From JBMOMT01 sp049324835 (GTDB taxonomy: Bacteria; Chloroflexota; Anaerolineae; CAYNKW01): DNA of 64,000 nt. The position numbers were made by a program, and so were the translations under genes. Where the stretch lies: positions 62,001-126,000 of the forward strand of contig JBMOMT010000003.1 in NCBI GenBank assembly GCA_049324835.1, given 5' to 3'. The notes beneath the pieces are model-generated. The model saw nothing but the letters and a program-made list of their open reading frames with translations, was not told where the DNA came from and made no database searches. Each line of letters begins with the position of its first letter. Within the stretch, counting starts at the first letter, position 1. Positions 34,102 to 43,028 of this stretch are shown here, piece by piece.

Positions 34102-35898
34102 TTACTCTTCCAGCACCGCGGCCAAAAAGGCCACGCGGCGCTTTTCGGCGTCTATTACGTTTCCGGTCTTGAGAAAGCTGTGACCTTCGTCCGGGTAGAG
34201 GGCCAGGTCACAGCTTTTGCCCAACTCTAACAGCCGGTCGCGCGTCTGGAGGGACTCGCTGGCCGGGCAACGTATGTCGTGCGCGCCGCAGATGAGCTGC
34301 ACCGGCGCGGTGATACGATCCAGGAAGAAAAATGGCGAACGCTCGCGCCACAGGGCGTAATCCTTTTCCGGATGGCCGAAATTCTCGCGGTCCCAGTGTT
34401 GCAGGTCCTCGCGGCTGTTGGTATGGGCGGTGAACCAGTTGACAAAGGGCACCACCGCCGAGCCGCCCGCCCAACGATCCGGGTACTGTGTCAGGCAGGT
34501 CATGGTGAGATAGCCGCCCCAACTGCGCCCGGTGACGGCGATCCGATCCGGTTGGGTGATGCCTTTTCGAGCCAGGTGATCGGCCCCGGCGACGACGTCC
34601 TGCGTATCGCCGCCGCCCAGATCGAAACGATTGGCGAGCTGCCAGGCCCGCCCGTAACCGGTGGAGCCACGGTAGTTGGGCGCCAGCACGGCCCAACCGC
34701 GGCTCAACAGGTGCTGCACCACCGGCTCCCAGGTGACCTGGCTCAACCAGTTGGGGCCGCCGTGGACATAGACCACCGCCGGGGTTGGCCCTTTGGCGTC
34801 TGGCGGGCGGTAGAGCAGGGCGGGCACGGGCTGCCCGTCGAGGCTGGGGTAGTGGATCGGTTCTGGCAGGGCAAAGGGCGCGCCGGCGAAATCCTGCGGC
34901 AGCGAGTGGGTCAACTGACGAAATACGCCGCTGTTGAGATCCAGCCGCCACAGGTCGCAGGGATGGGCCGGGTTGTCAAAGGCGAAAATCAGGCCCGCGC
35001 CGTCGGGCGTGAAGCGGGGCTGATAGTGCACCCCCGGCGCGACCCGATGAGTCGCCATCGAGCCGTCTGTCAGGTTCAACACGGCCAGCGACGTCAGCGG
35101 GCCATCGCTGTGCACGCAGGCCAGCCGCGCGCCGTCCGGCGACCAGGCCGGGGCCTCCCTGTCGCCCTGGCCCTGGGTCAGCCAGGTGATTTGCCCCGTC
35201 GCCGGCTCGTACAGGCCGATGTCGAACTGGCCGTGTGGGTCGGAGGTAAAGGCCAGCCGCGCGCCGTCGGGCGACCAGCAGGCGTCCCTGGCGTTGAGTG
35301 GCCGGCCGGCGATGGTTATCGGCATCGCCTCCCCACCCGCGGCGGGCACGAGGAAAATGCCCGAATCCTGCCCCTGGGTTTCGGTCTCCACTGCCAGCCA
35401 GCGACCATCGGGCGACCAGACCACGCGCCAGTCGGGGTTGGGCAGGGCGAGCACGCGGCGGGCCGCGCCGCCGCTCGAGGCCACGATGTAGGTATCAAAG
35501 TGGCCGGCGTGGTCGGAGAGAAAGGCGATCCACCGGCCATCGGGCGACCAACTGAAATTGGGCTGGAGGGCATGGGGAGTGTCGGGCGTCAGGTTGGTGT
35601 GTTCGCCGTTGATACCATCCCAGACGCAGAGGTCGTAGGCTTCGCCGCCATCCAGATCCAGGGCGTAGGCCAGCCGGGAGCCATCCGGCGACCAGCGGGG
35701 GGCGTGTTTGGCCCCCGGGCCGGCAGTGACCTGCCGCGGCGCGGCAGAGCCATCGAGCGGCAGGGTATAGACCTCCCACTGCCCGGAGCGGTTCCAGGCA
35801 AAGGCGATCGTTGCGCCGTCGGCTGAGAGATCAAAACCGCCGAAAGGCTCGACGTAGGGCAGGCGCAACAGCGCTTCCAGGTTCAAAATCGGATTCAC
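34102..35898 (-). CDS. S9 prolyl oligopeptidase-family peptidase (acylaminoacyl-peptidase-like)
   Basis: The first 350 residues form a beta-propeller with repeated WSPDG(A/R) blades. The C-terminal alpha/beta hydrolase has the nucleophile GRSWGGYLTM, the Asp in CGAHDIRCP and the His in DEGHSF, in the S9C order. Such enzymes release N-acylated residues or short peptides. There is no signal peptide, so it should work on imported peptides. I choose the GTG at 35898, which overlaps the oppF stop in GTGA and has AAGGA at eight bases; an ATG three codons earlier lacks a spaced site. Confidence 0.9.
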   Translation of the reverse strand: MNPILNLEALLRLPYVEPFGGFDLSADGATIAFAWNRSGQWEVYTLPLDGSAAPRQVTAGPGAKHAPRWSPDGSRLAYALDLDGGEAYDLCVWDGINGEHTNLTPDTPHALQPNFSWSPDGRWIAFLSDHAGHFDTYIVASSGGAARRVLALPNPDWRVVWSPDGRWLAVETETQGQDSGIFLVPAAGGEAMPITIAGRPLNARDACWSPDGARLAFTSDPHGQFDIGLYEPATGQITWLTQGQGDREAPAWSPDGARLACVHSDGPLTSLAVLNLTDGSMATHRVAPGVHYQPRFTPDGAGLIFAFDNPAHPCDLWRLDLNSGVFRQLTHSLPQDFAGAPFALPEPIHYPSLDGQPVPALLYRPPDAKGPTPAVVYVHGGPNWLSQVTWEPVVQHLLSRGWAVLAPNYRGSTGYGRAWQLANRFDLGGGDTQDVVAGADHLARKGITQPDRIAVTGRSWGGYLTMTCLTQYPDRWAGGSAVVPFVNWFTAHTNSREDLQHWDRENFGHPEKDYALWRERSPFFFLDRITAPVQLICGAHDIRCPASESLQTRDRLLELGKSCDLALYPDEGHSFLKTGNVIDAEKRRVAFLAAVLEE

Positions 35899-36995
35899 GG
35901 TGCACATCCTTGAAGGTGACGGTCACCTCCAAGGTGACCGTCACCTGAGGGAAATAGGCAGGCGATCTGGTGGTTGACTCCCACCTCCTTGAGCGTTGGC
36001 TCTGAGAGGGAGCAGCCGGCCATCGCCGCCGGACAGCGCGGCTGGAAACGACAGCCGGCTGGTAGATCGATGGGGTTGGGCGTCTCACCCACCAGGATGG
36101 TGCGTTTGTGTCGCCGCCGGGGGTTGGGCGCCGGCACCACCGAAAGCAACGCCTGGGTGTAGGGGTGCCGCGGGTCGCCCAGCACGGCGCGGGTGGGGCC
36201 GATCTCCATCACCCGGCCCAGGTACATGACGGCGATGCGGTCGGTGAAATAGGCCGCCGTGGCGAGATCGTGGGTGATATAGAGGATGGTGATGCCACGT
36301 TCGTCGCGCAACTGGCTCAGCAGGCTCAAAATCTCGGCCCGGATGGAGACATCGAGCATCGAGACCGGCTCGTCGGCGACGAGTAATTCCGGGTTCAGGA
36401 TGAGCGCGCCGGCGATGACCACCCGCTGGCGCTGGCCGCCGGAAAGCTCTGCCGGGTAACGATCCCAAAAGTGGTCTGCCGGCGAGAGGCCGCAGGCCTC
36501 CATCGCCTCTCGCACGCGCTGCGTTTTTTCCTCGCGCGAGCGGGCCAGGCCGTGAATGTCGAGCGGCTCGGCGACGATGTCGAAAACCTTTTGCCGGGGG
36601 TTGAGCGCCTCGTAGGGGTCCTGAAAGATCATCTGCGTTCGCTCGCGCAGCGTGAGCACCCGGCGGCGGCGACCCTGACCGGCCAGCGAGTCCGGCCAGC
36701 CGGTTTCCGGCGGCGCATTTCGCCCGCAGGCCCAGTGAGCCACGTCGTAGCCATCGAACAGCACCCGTCCCTGGGTGGGCTGTTGCAGGCCCAGCACGTT
36801 CATGCCCACCGTCGTTTTGCCAGAGCCGGATTCACCCACCAGCGCCAGGATCTCACCGCGCTGCAGGGAAAGGCTCACGCCATCTACGGCGCGCACGTAG
36901 CGGCGCGGGCGGCGGGTCAGCGCACCCAACAGGCTGCGCGAGACGGGGAAATACTTGTGCAGGCCTCGAATCTGAAGGACGGCCTGTTTTTCCAT
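35895..36995 (-). CDS. oppF: Oligopeptide ABC transporter ATPase (OppF-type)
   Basis: The ATPase has Walker A GESGSGKTT, signature LSGGQRQRVVIAGA, Walker B LLVADEPVSMLD and the Opp/Dpp C-terminal Cys motif GCRFQPRCPAAMAGC...C. It energises the permease encoded by the two upstream genes, paired with OppD. The last 16 residues (GDGHLGGDRHLQGCAP) are encoded by a palindromic repeat, so the natural C-terminus seems to have been replaced. The start overlaps the oppD stop by one base (TGATG). Confidence 0.93.
   Translation of the reverse strand: MEKQAVLQIRGLHKYFPVSRSLLGALTRRPRRYVRAVDGVSLSLQRGEILALVGESGSGKTTVGMNVLGLQQPTQGRVLFDGYDVAHWACGRNAPPETGWPDSLAGQGRRRRVLTLRERTQMIFQDPYEALNPRQKVFDIVAEPLDIHGLARSREEKTQRVREAMEACGLSPADHFWDRYPAELSGGQRQRVVIAGALILNPELLVADEPVSMLDVSIRAEILSLLSQLRDERGITILYITHDLATAAYFTDRIAVMYLGRVMEIGPTRAVLGDPRHPYTQALLSVVPAPNPRRRHKRTILVGETPNPIDLPAGCRFQPRCPAAMAGCSLSEPTLKEVGVNHQIACLFPSGDGHLGGDRHLQGCAP
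35914..35946. repeat. Palindromic repeat AGGTGACGGTCACCT inside the oppF 3' end
   Basis: AGGTGACGGTCACCT (35914-35928) and AGGTGACCGTCACCT (35932-35946) are inverted copies, each itself nearly palindromic. The same core, AGGTGACGGTCAC, recurs at about 63862-63874. It occupies the end of oppF and the upstream region of the S9 gene. Confidence 0.75.
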
Positions 36996-37990
36996 CAGCC
37001 GTTTCTCCTGAGCAGGTGGCAGGCCACCACGTGCCCCGCCTCAACCTCTACGAGCGGCGGCGGCTGGGTGGCGCACATCCCCTGGCGGACGTGGCAGCGC
37101 GGCTCGAAGCGGCAGCCGGGCGGCAGGTCGTCCAGGCGGGGTGGGTTGCCGGGGATGGAAGCCAGCGTCTCGCCGGGGTTTTCCACGTCGGGAAAGGCCC
37201 GCAGCAACCGCTGGGTGTAGGGGTGCTGCGGACGGTTGAACACGGCATCGCCGCTGGCGTACTCGGCCATGCTGCCGCCATACATCACCAGCACGTCGTC
37301 GCACAACTCGGCCACCACGCCCAGATCGTGCGTCACCAGAATCAGCGACAGGTTCAGCTCGGCCCTCAGCCTCTCCAGCAATTCCAGGATTTGGGCCTGG
37401 ATCATGACGTCGAGGGCGGTGGTCGGCTCGTCGGCGATGAGTATACGCGGGCTGCAAGCCAACGCCATGGCGATGACCGCCCGCTGGCGCATGCCGCCGC
37501 TGTACTGGTGAGGATACTGGCCGCCCCGCTGCGGCGTAATGCCGACCATCTCCAGCAGTTGTCCGGCCAGTTGACCGGCGTCCCGTCGCCCTTGGGCCAC
37601 GCTGTGCAGCAGCAATGCCTCGACGATCTGGCTCTCCACCGTGCGCACCGGGTTGAGGGCGTTCATCGCCCCCTGGAAGACCATCGAGACCTTGCACCAG
37701 CGCACCCGGCGCATCTCGGCCTCACTATGGTCCAGCAGGTCGCGCCCCTCCAGGAGCACCTGCCCGCTGACGATGCGCCCTTCTTCCGGCAGCAAACGCA
37801 TCAGGGCCATCATGACGGTGGTTTTGCCGCAGCCGCTCTCGCCCACCAGCGCCAACGAGCGGCCCTGCTCCAACCGAAAGCTCACTCCTTCCACGGCGTG
37901 CAGGGCCACACGGTCTCGCCTGGGGCCGGCGGAAGGGCCGTCGATGAGATAATCTACCGAGAGGTTGCGTACGTCCAAAAGCGCCGTCAT
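36995..37990 (-). CDS. oppD: Oligopeptide ABC transporter ATPase (OppD-type)
   Basis: Walker A GESGCGKTT, signature YSGGMRQRAVIAMA, Walker B ILIADEPTTALD and the C-terminal GCRFEPRCHVRQGMC identify an Opp/Dpp ATPase of 331 residues. It follows the oppC-like permease by nine bases. Together with OppF it could also serve the second uptake system at 45869-49942, which has no ATPase genes of its own. Confidence 0.94.
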   Translation of the reverse strand: MTALLDVRNLSVDYLIDGPSAGPRRDRVALHAVEGVSFRLEQGRSLALVGESGCGKTTVMMALMRLLPEEGRIVSGQVLLEGRDLLDHSEAEMRRVRWCKVSMVFQGAMNALNPVRTVESQIVEALLLHSVAQGRRDAGQLAGQLLEMVGITPQRGGQYPHQYSGGMRQRAVIAMALACSPRILIADEPTTALDVMIQAQILELLERLRAELNLSLILVTHDLGVVAELCDDVLVMYGGSMAEYASGDAVFNRPQHPYTQRLLRAFPDVENPGETLASIPGNPPRLDDLPPGCRFEPRCHVRQGMCATQPPPLVEVEAGHVVACHLLRRNG

Positions 37991-37999
37991 GCGCTCTCC

Positions 38000-38920
38000 T
38001 TACTCCACCGTTTCCTCGGTTTGTAAACGGGGCGGCAGGCCGATCAGCCGGGCCACCATGCGGCGGGGGTCAAAGAGGTGGTGGGTGCGCAGCCGGGGGT
38101 TGACGATCTCGTCGAGTGTGTTGCCGATGAGCACGAGCGACAGGCTGACCCAGACGATGGCAAAGCCCGGCGGCAGCAGGAACCACCACGCCTGGCGGCT
38201 GATGGCCCGCTCGAAGGCAAAGTTGAGCATCATGCCCCAGCTCACCAGGGTGGGATCACCCAGGCCCAAAAAGGCCAGCGACGATTCGGCCAGAATGGCC
38301 ACCGAAATATCGAGCACCGCCTGGGCGATGATCAGCGGCAGCACCTGGGGAAAGATGTGACGCAGGATGATACGGCGGCTGCTGGCGCCCAACGAGCGCG
38401 CCCGCAAGACGAACTGCCGCTCTTTGACCGATAGCACCTGCGAGCGCACCAGCCGGGCGGTGTAGGTCCAGCCGAGCAGGCCGATGACCAGGATGATGTT
38501 GATCAGCCCCCGCCCCATGACGGCGATGATGACCAGCATGAGGGGCAGGTCTGGGATGACCATGAGAAAATCCACAAAACGCATCAGCCCGTTGCCCACT
38601 CGCCCGCCGAAATAACCGGCGATCAGCCCCACCGCCGTGCCGATGAACATGGACATGAACGAGGCGGTGAAACCGACGACCAGCGACACCCGCGCGCCAT
38701 AGATGAGCTGGCTGAGCACGTCTTTGCCGGCGTCGTCGCGGCCCAGCAGGTGCTGCGCATCCGGCGGGGCCAGGATGTCTTGCGGCGTCACCTGGACGCG
38801 GGCTTTGGGATCGTAGGGCGCCAGCCAGGAGGCAAAAACAGCGACGACGACCACCACCAGCAGCATGGCCGCGCCGATCAGGCCCATCGGATTGTGTAAA
38901 AACTTTTTGAGTGCGTGCAT
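38000..38920 (-). CDS. Peptide ABC transporter permease (OppC/DppC-type)
   Basis: The permease begins KKFLHNPMGLIGAAMLLVVVVVAVFASWLAPYDP and has a periplasm-facing loop with LLGRDDAGKDVLSQLIYGARVSL, both typical of DppC/OppC. The EAA-type loop is ARSLGASSRRIILRHIFPQVLPLII. About six transmembrane helices. I use the ATG at 38920; a GTG at 38941 lies inside a palindromic repeat and is less likely. Confidence 0.92.
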   Translation of the reverse strand: MHALKKFLHNPMGLIGAAMLLVVVVVAVFASWLAPYDPKARVQVTPQDILAPPDAQHLLGRDDAGKDVLSQLIYGARVSLVVGFTASFMSMFIGTAVGLIAGYFGGRVGNGLMRFVDFLMVIPDLPLMLVIIAVMGRGLINIILVIGLLGWTYTARLVRSQVLSVKERQFVLRARSLGASSRRIILRHIFPQVLPLIIAQAVLDISVAILAESSLAFLGLGDPTLVSWGMMLNFAFERAISRQAWWFLLPPGFAIVWVSLSLVLIGNTLDEIVNPRLRTHHLFDPRRMVARLIGLPPRLQTEETVE

Positions 38921-38935
38921 CAAATCGCTTCCACT

Positions 38936-39002
38936 GGACACAGATGAACGCAGATGCCGCAGATAGGATGAAATTGGTGTTTTTCTGCGTTCATCTGTGT
39001 CC
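38936..39002. repeat. Perfect 19-bp inverted repeat between permease genes
   Basis: GGACACAGATGAACGCAGA (38936-38954) and TCTGCGTTCATCTGTGTCC (38984-39002) are exact complements around a 29-base loop. It fills nearly the whole 87-bp gap between the two permease genes. The motif resembles palindromic interspersed repeats found in many environmental genomes. Confidence 0.85.
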
Positions 39003-39007
39003 CATTG

Positions 39008-40021
39008 CTATTCCGCTTTGACGCGCGGATCGAGCACCGAGTAGAGCAGGTCGGCCAGCAGGTTGGCCAGGACGACGCTCACCGCCAACAGCAGGAAGGT
39101 GCCTTGCAGCACGGGATAATCACGCTTTTGCACCGCTTCGTACATCAGCCGCCCGATGCCCGGCCACGAAAAAACCGTCTCCACCTGGATGGCTCCGCCG
39201 ACGGTGTAACCAAAAGTGAGCGCGATCATGGTCACCATGGGCAGCATGGCGTTTTTGAGGGCATGGTCGCGCAGGATACGAAAGGTGCTCAACCCTTTGG
39301 CCTTGGCGGTGAGGATGTAATCCTCGGCCAGCACCTCCATCACGCCGCTGCGCATGATCAGGATGTACTCGCTGGTGTAGACGATGGCCATGGTGACGGT
39401 GGGCAAGATCAGGTGTTTGCCCACGTCGAGCCAGTACTCCAGGCCGTCGGTGGGTTTGAGGCCCGGCGTGACCATGCCGCCCACGGGCAGTTTGCCGCGG
39501 GCCAGGATGAGCAAAATGATGCCCAAAAAAAAGGTGGGCAGCGCCCAACTGAACAGCGCCCACAGCAGGATGCCCGTGTCTAGCCGCGTGCCGCGCCGCC
39601 AGGCGGCCAGCAGCCCCAGGGCCATGCCCAACACGATGGCCACCACGTCGCCGCCCAGCACCAGCACCACCGTGCGCCACACCCGCTCGCGCAGCAGCTC
39701 GGTCACGTCCTGGCGTGTAGCAAAAGAGATGCCCAGATCGCCGCGCAGCAGGTTGCGTACATAGGCGGTGAACTGGCTATCGAACGCGCCCAGCAGATCG
39801 CCCTCCCGGAAGCGCTGGCCGTCGAACCACACCGGCCTGTCCAGGCCAAAGGTGGTCCGGATGCGCTCCTGGGCCTCGCGCGTCATGCGCGGGCTGTGGA
39901 CGATCAGCTTGACCGGGTCGCCGGGCAGGATGCGGAACAGCACAAAGTTGAACACCAGCACGGCGACGAGTGTCATCGTCGAAAAGGCCACCTTGCGCAG
40001 GATAAAATTGCCTCGTTCCAT
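39008..40021 (-). CDS. Peptide ABC transporter permease (OppB/DppB-type)
   Basis: The 337-residue permease starts FILRKVAFSTMTLVAVLVFNFVLFRILPGDP, the N-terminal signature of DppB/OppB, and has the EAA loop TAKAKGLSTFRILRDHALKNAMLP. About six helices. I chose the ATG at 40021; the open frame extends upstream into the neighbouring binding-protein gene, which is clearly not part of this protein. Confidence 0.93.
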   Translation of the reverse strand: MERGNFILRKVAFSTMTLVAVLVFNFVLFRILPGDPVKLIVHSPRMTREAQERIRTTFGLDRPVWFDGQRFREGDLLGAFDSQFTAYVRNLLRGDLGISFATRQDVTELLRERVWRTVVLVLGGDVVAIVLGMALGLLAAWRRGTRLDTGILLWALFSWALPTFFLGIILLILARGKLPVGGMVTPGLKPTDGLEYWLDVGKHLILPTVTMAIVYTSEYILIMRSGVMEVLAEDYILTAKAKGLSTFRILRDHALKNAMLPMVTMIALTFGYTVGGAIQVETVFSWPGIGRLMYEAVQKRDYPVLQGTFLLLAVSVVLANLLADLLYSVLDPRVKAE

Positions 40022-40040
40022 GAATGTTGACTCGCAGGGA

Positions 40041-40076
40041 GAGACCTGACAGGTCTGATGAGACCTGTCAGGTCTC
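40041..40076. repeat. Perfect 16-bp inverted repeat (gacctgacaggtct family)
   Basis: GAGACCTGACAGGTCT and AGACCTGTCAGGTCTC flank a 4-base loop between the binding-protein and permease genes. It could form a hairpin that lowers downstream expression or protects the upstream transcript. There is no T-run. Confidence 0.85.
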
Positions 40077-40089
40077 GGCGTTTCAGTTG

Positions 40090-41754
40090 TTACGGGACCG
40101 GTTTGGCCTGTAACAAGGCTGCCTTCCACAAAATGTCGCCCGGCTCCAGGCCAAAGCCGGTAAAGCGATCGCTGCGGTAGGCCTGCACGTTTTTGTAGTA
40201 GGTGAGGACGATGTATGGCCGCTCGTCGAACAGCTTTTCCTGCATCTGCCAGATGATCTGGCGGCGCGCCTCGTGATCCACAGTGACCGCCTGCTGCAGG
40301 TACAGGGCCTCGAACTCGTCGTTGCAGTAGCCGCTGTCGTTCCAGCCGCCTTCCTCGCGCTGATCGCAGGTAAAGATGAGCATGGCAAAATCGGGGTCGG
40401 GGTCCAGCCCCCAGCCCCAGTAGATCAGGTCGAAATCGAAGGCGGGGTAGAGGCCGATGAGGCTGTCTTCGTCCATGAGCGTCGGCGGGGCCGAGATGCC
40501 GACCTGAGCCAGGCCATCGGAGATGATCTCCAGGATGCGGGCCGGGGTGGCATCTTCGGCGGCATACAGGCGATACTCCAACGGGTTGCCGTCCTTGTCC
40601 TCGCGCACCCCATCGCCGTCGCTGTCCAGGTAGCCCGCTTCCTCCAGAATGCGATTGCCTTCGACAGGATCGAAGGGGATGTCTACCACGTCGCTGTTGT
40701 GCCAATCGCCCATCGAGGTGGGAATGATCACACTGGCCGGATCGGCGTAACCCAGGTAGGCCACGTTGACGATCTGTTGTTTGTCGATGGCGTAGGCGAT
40801 AGCCAGCCGCACTGCCGGGTCCCACAGGCTGGCCGGTTGGGTGCCATTCTCGTGAGAGTTGAGGATCAACTCGTCGATGGCCGTGGATTCCATGATCGGC
40901 ACTTTTATGTTCGGCTCGGTCTGCAAGGTGGCGACGGCGGTGTTGGGGATGGTGTCGCTGGCGACGGCGTCGATCTCGCCGGCGATCAGCGCCTGGACGG
41001 CGGCGTCCTCGGTGGCATATTCACGCCAGACGATGCGGTCGATGGCCGGCGCGCCGCGCCAGTAGTTCTCGTTGGCCTCCAGGATCAGGTATTCCCCCTC
41101 CACCCAATCGACCAGCTTGTACGGCCCGGTGCCGATGCCCGCCGCCAGGTCTTCGAACTCCATGATGTCGTCGTAGGTCATCTCCCCCCAGACGCTCTTG
41201 GGCAGGATCCAGACGTACATCAGCAGGTATTCCATGTTGCCCACCGGCTCGGACAGGGTGACCTGGAGCGTGGTGGGGTCGAGGGCCACGATCTCGCCAA
41301 AGTTGACCAGGTAAAAGCTGAACGTCTCGATCTCGTTCTCGATGGTCCAATTCAGGCTCCAGGCCACGTCCTCGGCGGTGCAGGGTGTGCCGTCGTGAAA
41401 GGCGACGCCCTCGCGGATCTTGAATGTCCACACCAGGCCGTCGTCGGACACCTGCCAGCTCTCGGCCAGGCCGGGCACAAAATCGCTGATGCCCGCCTCC
41501 TCCACCAGCGTGTCGTAGATCAGGTAACGCAGGCCATAGTTGTACCAACCAAAGGTGGGGTTGGCCGTGTCCCAGATGTAGGTGGTGCCCACGTTCAGTG
41601 TGACCGGCTCTGCTTTCACCGGCGCAGGTGTGTCGGTGGGCGCGACGGCTTGAGTCGGTTCGGTGGCTTTGGTCGGCTCAGGTGTGCCGCAGGCAGTCAG
41701 GCTTAGCGCCAGGGCCAGGATGGCGATCACGAACAGGAAATTTCGGGTTTTCAT
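40090..41754 (-). CDS. Peptide ABC transporter substrate-binding lipoprotein (SBP_bac_5)
   Basis: The 554-residue protein has a lipoprotein signal (FLFVIAILALALSLTACG) and a Thr/Pro/Ala linker, then the family 5 solute-binding fold: VWTFKIREGVAFHDGTPCTAEDVAWSL near 110-136 is the usual signature. It captures peptides or similar solutes outside the cell for the adjacent OppB/C/D/F system. The ATG has GGAGGAGGAA upstream. Interspersed leader element copy C lies directly upstream. Confidence 0.93.
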   Translation of the reverse strand: MKTRNFLFVIAILALALSLTACGTPEPTKATEPTQAVAPTDTPAPVKAEPVTLNVGTTYIWDTANPTFGWYNYGLRYLIYDTLVEEAGISDFVPGLAESWQVSDDGLVWTFKIREGVAFHDGTPCTAEDVAWSLNWTIENEIETFSFYLVNFGEIVALDPTTLQVTLSEPVGNMEYLLMYVWILPKSVWGEMTYDDIMEFEDLAAGIGTGPYKLVDWVEGEYLILEANENYWRGAPAIDRIVWREYATEDAAVQALIAGEIDAVASDTIPNTAVATLQTEPNIKVPIMESTAIDELILNSHENGTQPASLWDPAVRLAIAYAIDKQQIVNVAYLGYADPASVIIPTSMGDWHNSDVVDIPFDPVEGNRILEEAGYLDSDGDGVREDKDGNPLEYRLYAAEDATPARILEIISDGLAQVGISAPPTLMDEDSLIGLYPAFDFDLIYWGWGLDPDPDFAMLIFTCDQREEGGWNDSGYCNDEFEALYLQQAVTVDHEARRQIIWQMQEKLFDERPYIVLTYYKNVQAYRSDRFTGFGLEPGDILWKAALLQAKPVP

Positions 41755-41818
41755 GGTTCCTCCTCCTCGGCTACAGATTCTCATCAGGGATGGTGTCCAC
41801 AATTTTTTGTTCACTCTC

Positions 41819-41907
41819 CTCCTCGTATAATATGTTCGTGGTCAGGCACGTAACAGCGTGGAGTGCCACAAGACGCCACTCCGCTCCGCTGCGTGGCTCA
41901 CTACGAA
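41819..41907 (-). repeat. Interspersed leader element, copy C
   Basis: Read on the minus strand it begins TTCGTAGTGAGCCACGCAGC and ends CTGACCACGAACATATTATA before CGAGGAGG, matching copies A and B almost base for base. AAGGAGAT precedes it and AGGAGAG follows it, so it too seems to sit within a ribosome-site-like sequence. It faces the binding-protein gene. Confidence 0.85.
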
Positions 41908-41945
41908 TCTCCTTTCCAGGCATCGACACTGCCATGTGGGCAGGG

Positions 41946-43028
41946 CTATCGCCTGGGCCAATCTTGTGGTGGCGTCCATGGCTCCAGGGTGTACTCGTAG
42001 AACGTCGTCTGGCACGGACGCCCGCGCCCGATCCAGGCGCGCAACTCGTCCAGGTCGAGGATCGTGCTGAAGGCCGTCACCGATTCCAGGCCGTGTTTGC
42101 AGATGGAGGCCGGGTAATCGGCATGATCCGCCAGCAGCGTGCGGAACAGCTCCAGCGAATGTCGCCCGAAATTCTGGCGCAGCAGCCGCAGGGCGCGGTT
42201 GTGCCGGATCACCGAACCGCCGATGGTATTGCGGTCGGCTTCAAAGGGGCGCATGGCCGGGCTGGTATAGTGGTTGGCGTGGGCCAGGATGTCGCCCTCG
42301 ATGTAGATCGGCTCGCAGTCGGTGGCCGAGCCTTCCATGCTATACACCTCGCCGTTGGCATCGGCGATGATGTTGTTGTAGCTGGAGGCGCGCCCCGGCA
42401 GCAGGCAGGTGTCCAGCGCCTCACCCAGCCGCCGTGCGGCCAGGATGGCCCGCACGATCAACAGCCGCGGCACGCCGGGGCGGACGTCGTGGCTATCCAC
42501 CTGGTTGCCGGTGAGGCTGATGCCGGCGGCGTTAAAGGCGGCGCTGATGCCCACGCCGCCCGGTGAGACGGCCAGGAACTCGGGCTCGTCGCCGGCCTGG
42601 ATTTTTAATATCACCAACCCCTCTTCGGCCTCCGGACCCAGATCGTTGGTGTGGGCGATCAGGGTGTGGCCGTCGGCGGTGGCCGGGCCGCGGGCGATGA
42701 GGTCGGTGCAGCCCTTTCTGCCGCGCCACATGGGTGCATCCCACAGTTCCTCGCACATGGCAAGAAACACCTCTTCAAAGGGCACGTCGGCCCCTTTGGC
42801 GATGCCTGCCAGCTCGTCGATGTACTGGGGGTAAACGACGCGGCTAGGCTCCAGGCAGAGCTGGCTTTTGTCCAACATCTGCTGCCAGGTTACGTCTGGG
42901 GGCAGGTCCTGGCGCATGTGGGCCAGCATCGATTGCACCTGCGGCCTGATCTGGGCGCCGATCTGGCAACCCACCTCGTGGTGTGTGCCGCGGGCCTGGA
43001 TCATTGGAATAGGTTCGGCTGCCACCAT
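41946..43028 (-). CDS. C45-type acyltransferase / acyl-amide hydrolase (Ntn fold)
   Basis: The 360-residue protein resembles the acyl-CoA:6-aminopenicillanic acid acyltransferase (C45) family. The candidate nucleophile Cys is in RKGCTDLIARG near residue 106-107, where these proenzymes are cleaved. HTNDLG, NAAGISLTGNQVDSHD, RASSYNNIIADANGEVYSMEGSA and HANHY support the assignment. Family members cleave or transfer acyl groups on amides. It overlaps the D-aminoacylase stop by 28 bp, so the two are likely coupled. The substrate is unknown. ATG 43028 and GTG 43025 are both possible after GGAGGG. Confidence 0.82.
   Translation of the reverse strand: MVAAEPIPMIQARGTHHEVGCQIGAQIRPQVQSMLAHMRQDLPPDVTWQQMLDKSQLCLEPSRVVYPQYIDELAGIAKGADVPFEEVFLAMCEELWDAPMWRGRKGCTDLIARGPATADGHTLIAHTNDLGPEAEEGLVILKIQAGDEPEFLAVSPGGVGISAAFNAAGISLTGNQVDSHDVRPGVPRLLIVRAILAARRLGEALDTCLLPGRASSYNNIIADANGEVYSMEGSATDCEPIYIEGDILAHANHYTSPAMRPFEADRNTIGGSVIRHNRALRLLRQNFGRHSLELFRTLLADHADYPASICKHGLESVTAFSTILDLDELRAWIGRGRPCQTTFYEYTLEPWTPPQDWPRR

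Noticed and set aside
40022..40825. N-terminal extension of the OppB-type frame to 40825
   Set aside because: The extension overlaps the binding-protein gene and is low-complexity Arg/Gly-rich; the family N-terminus begins at 40021.
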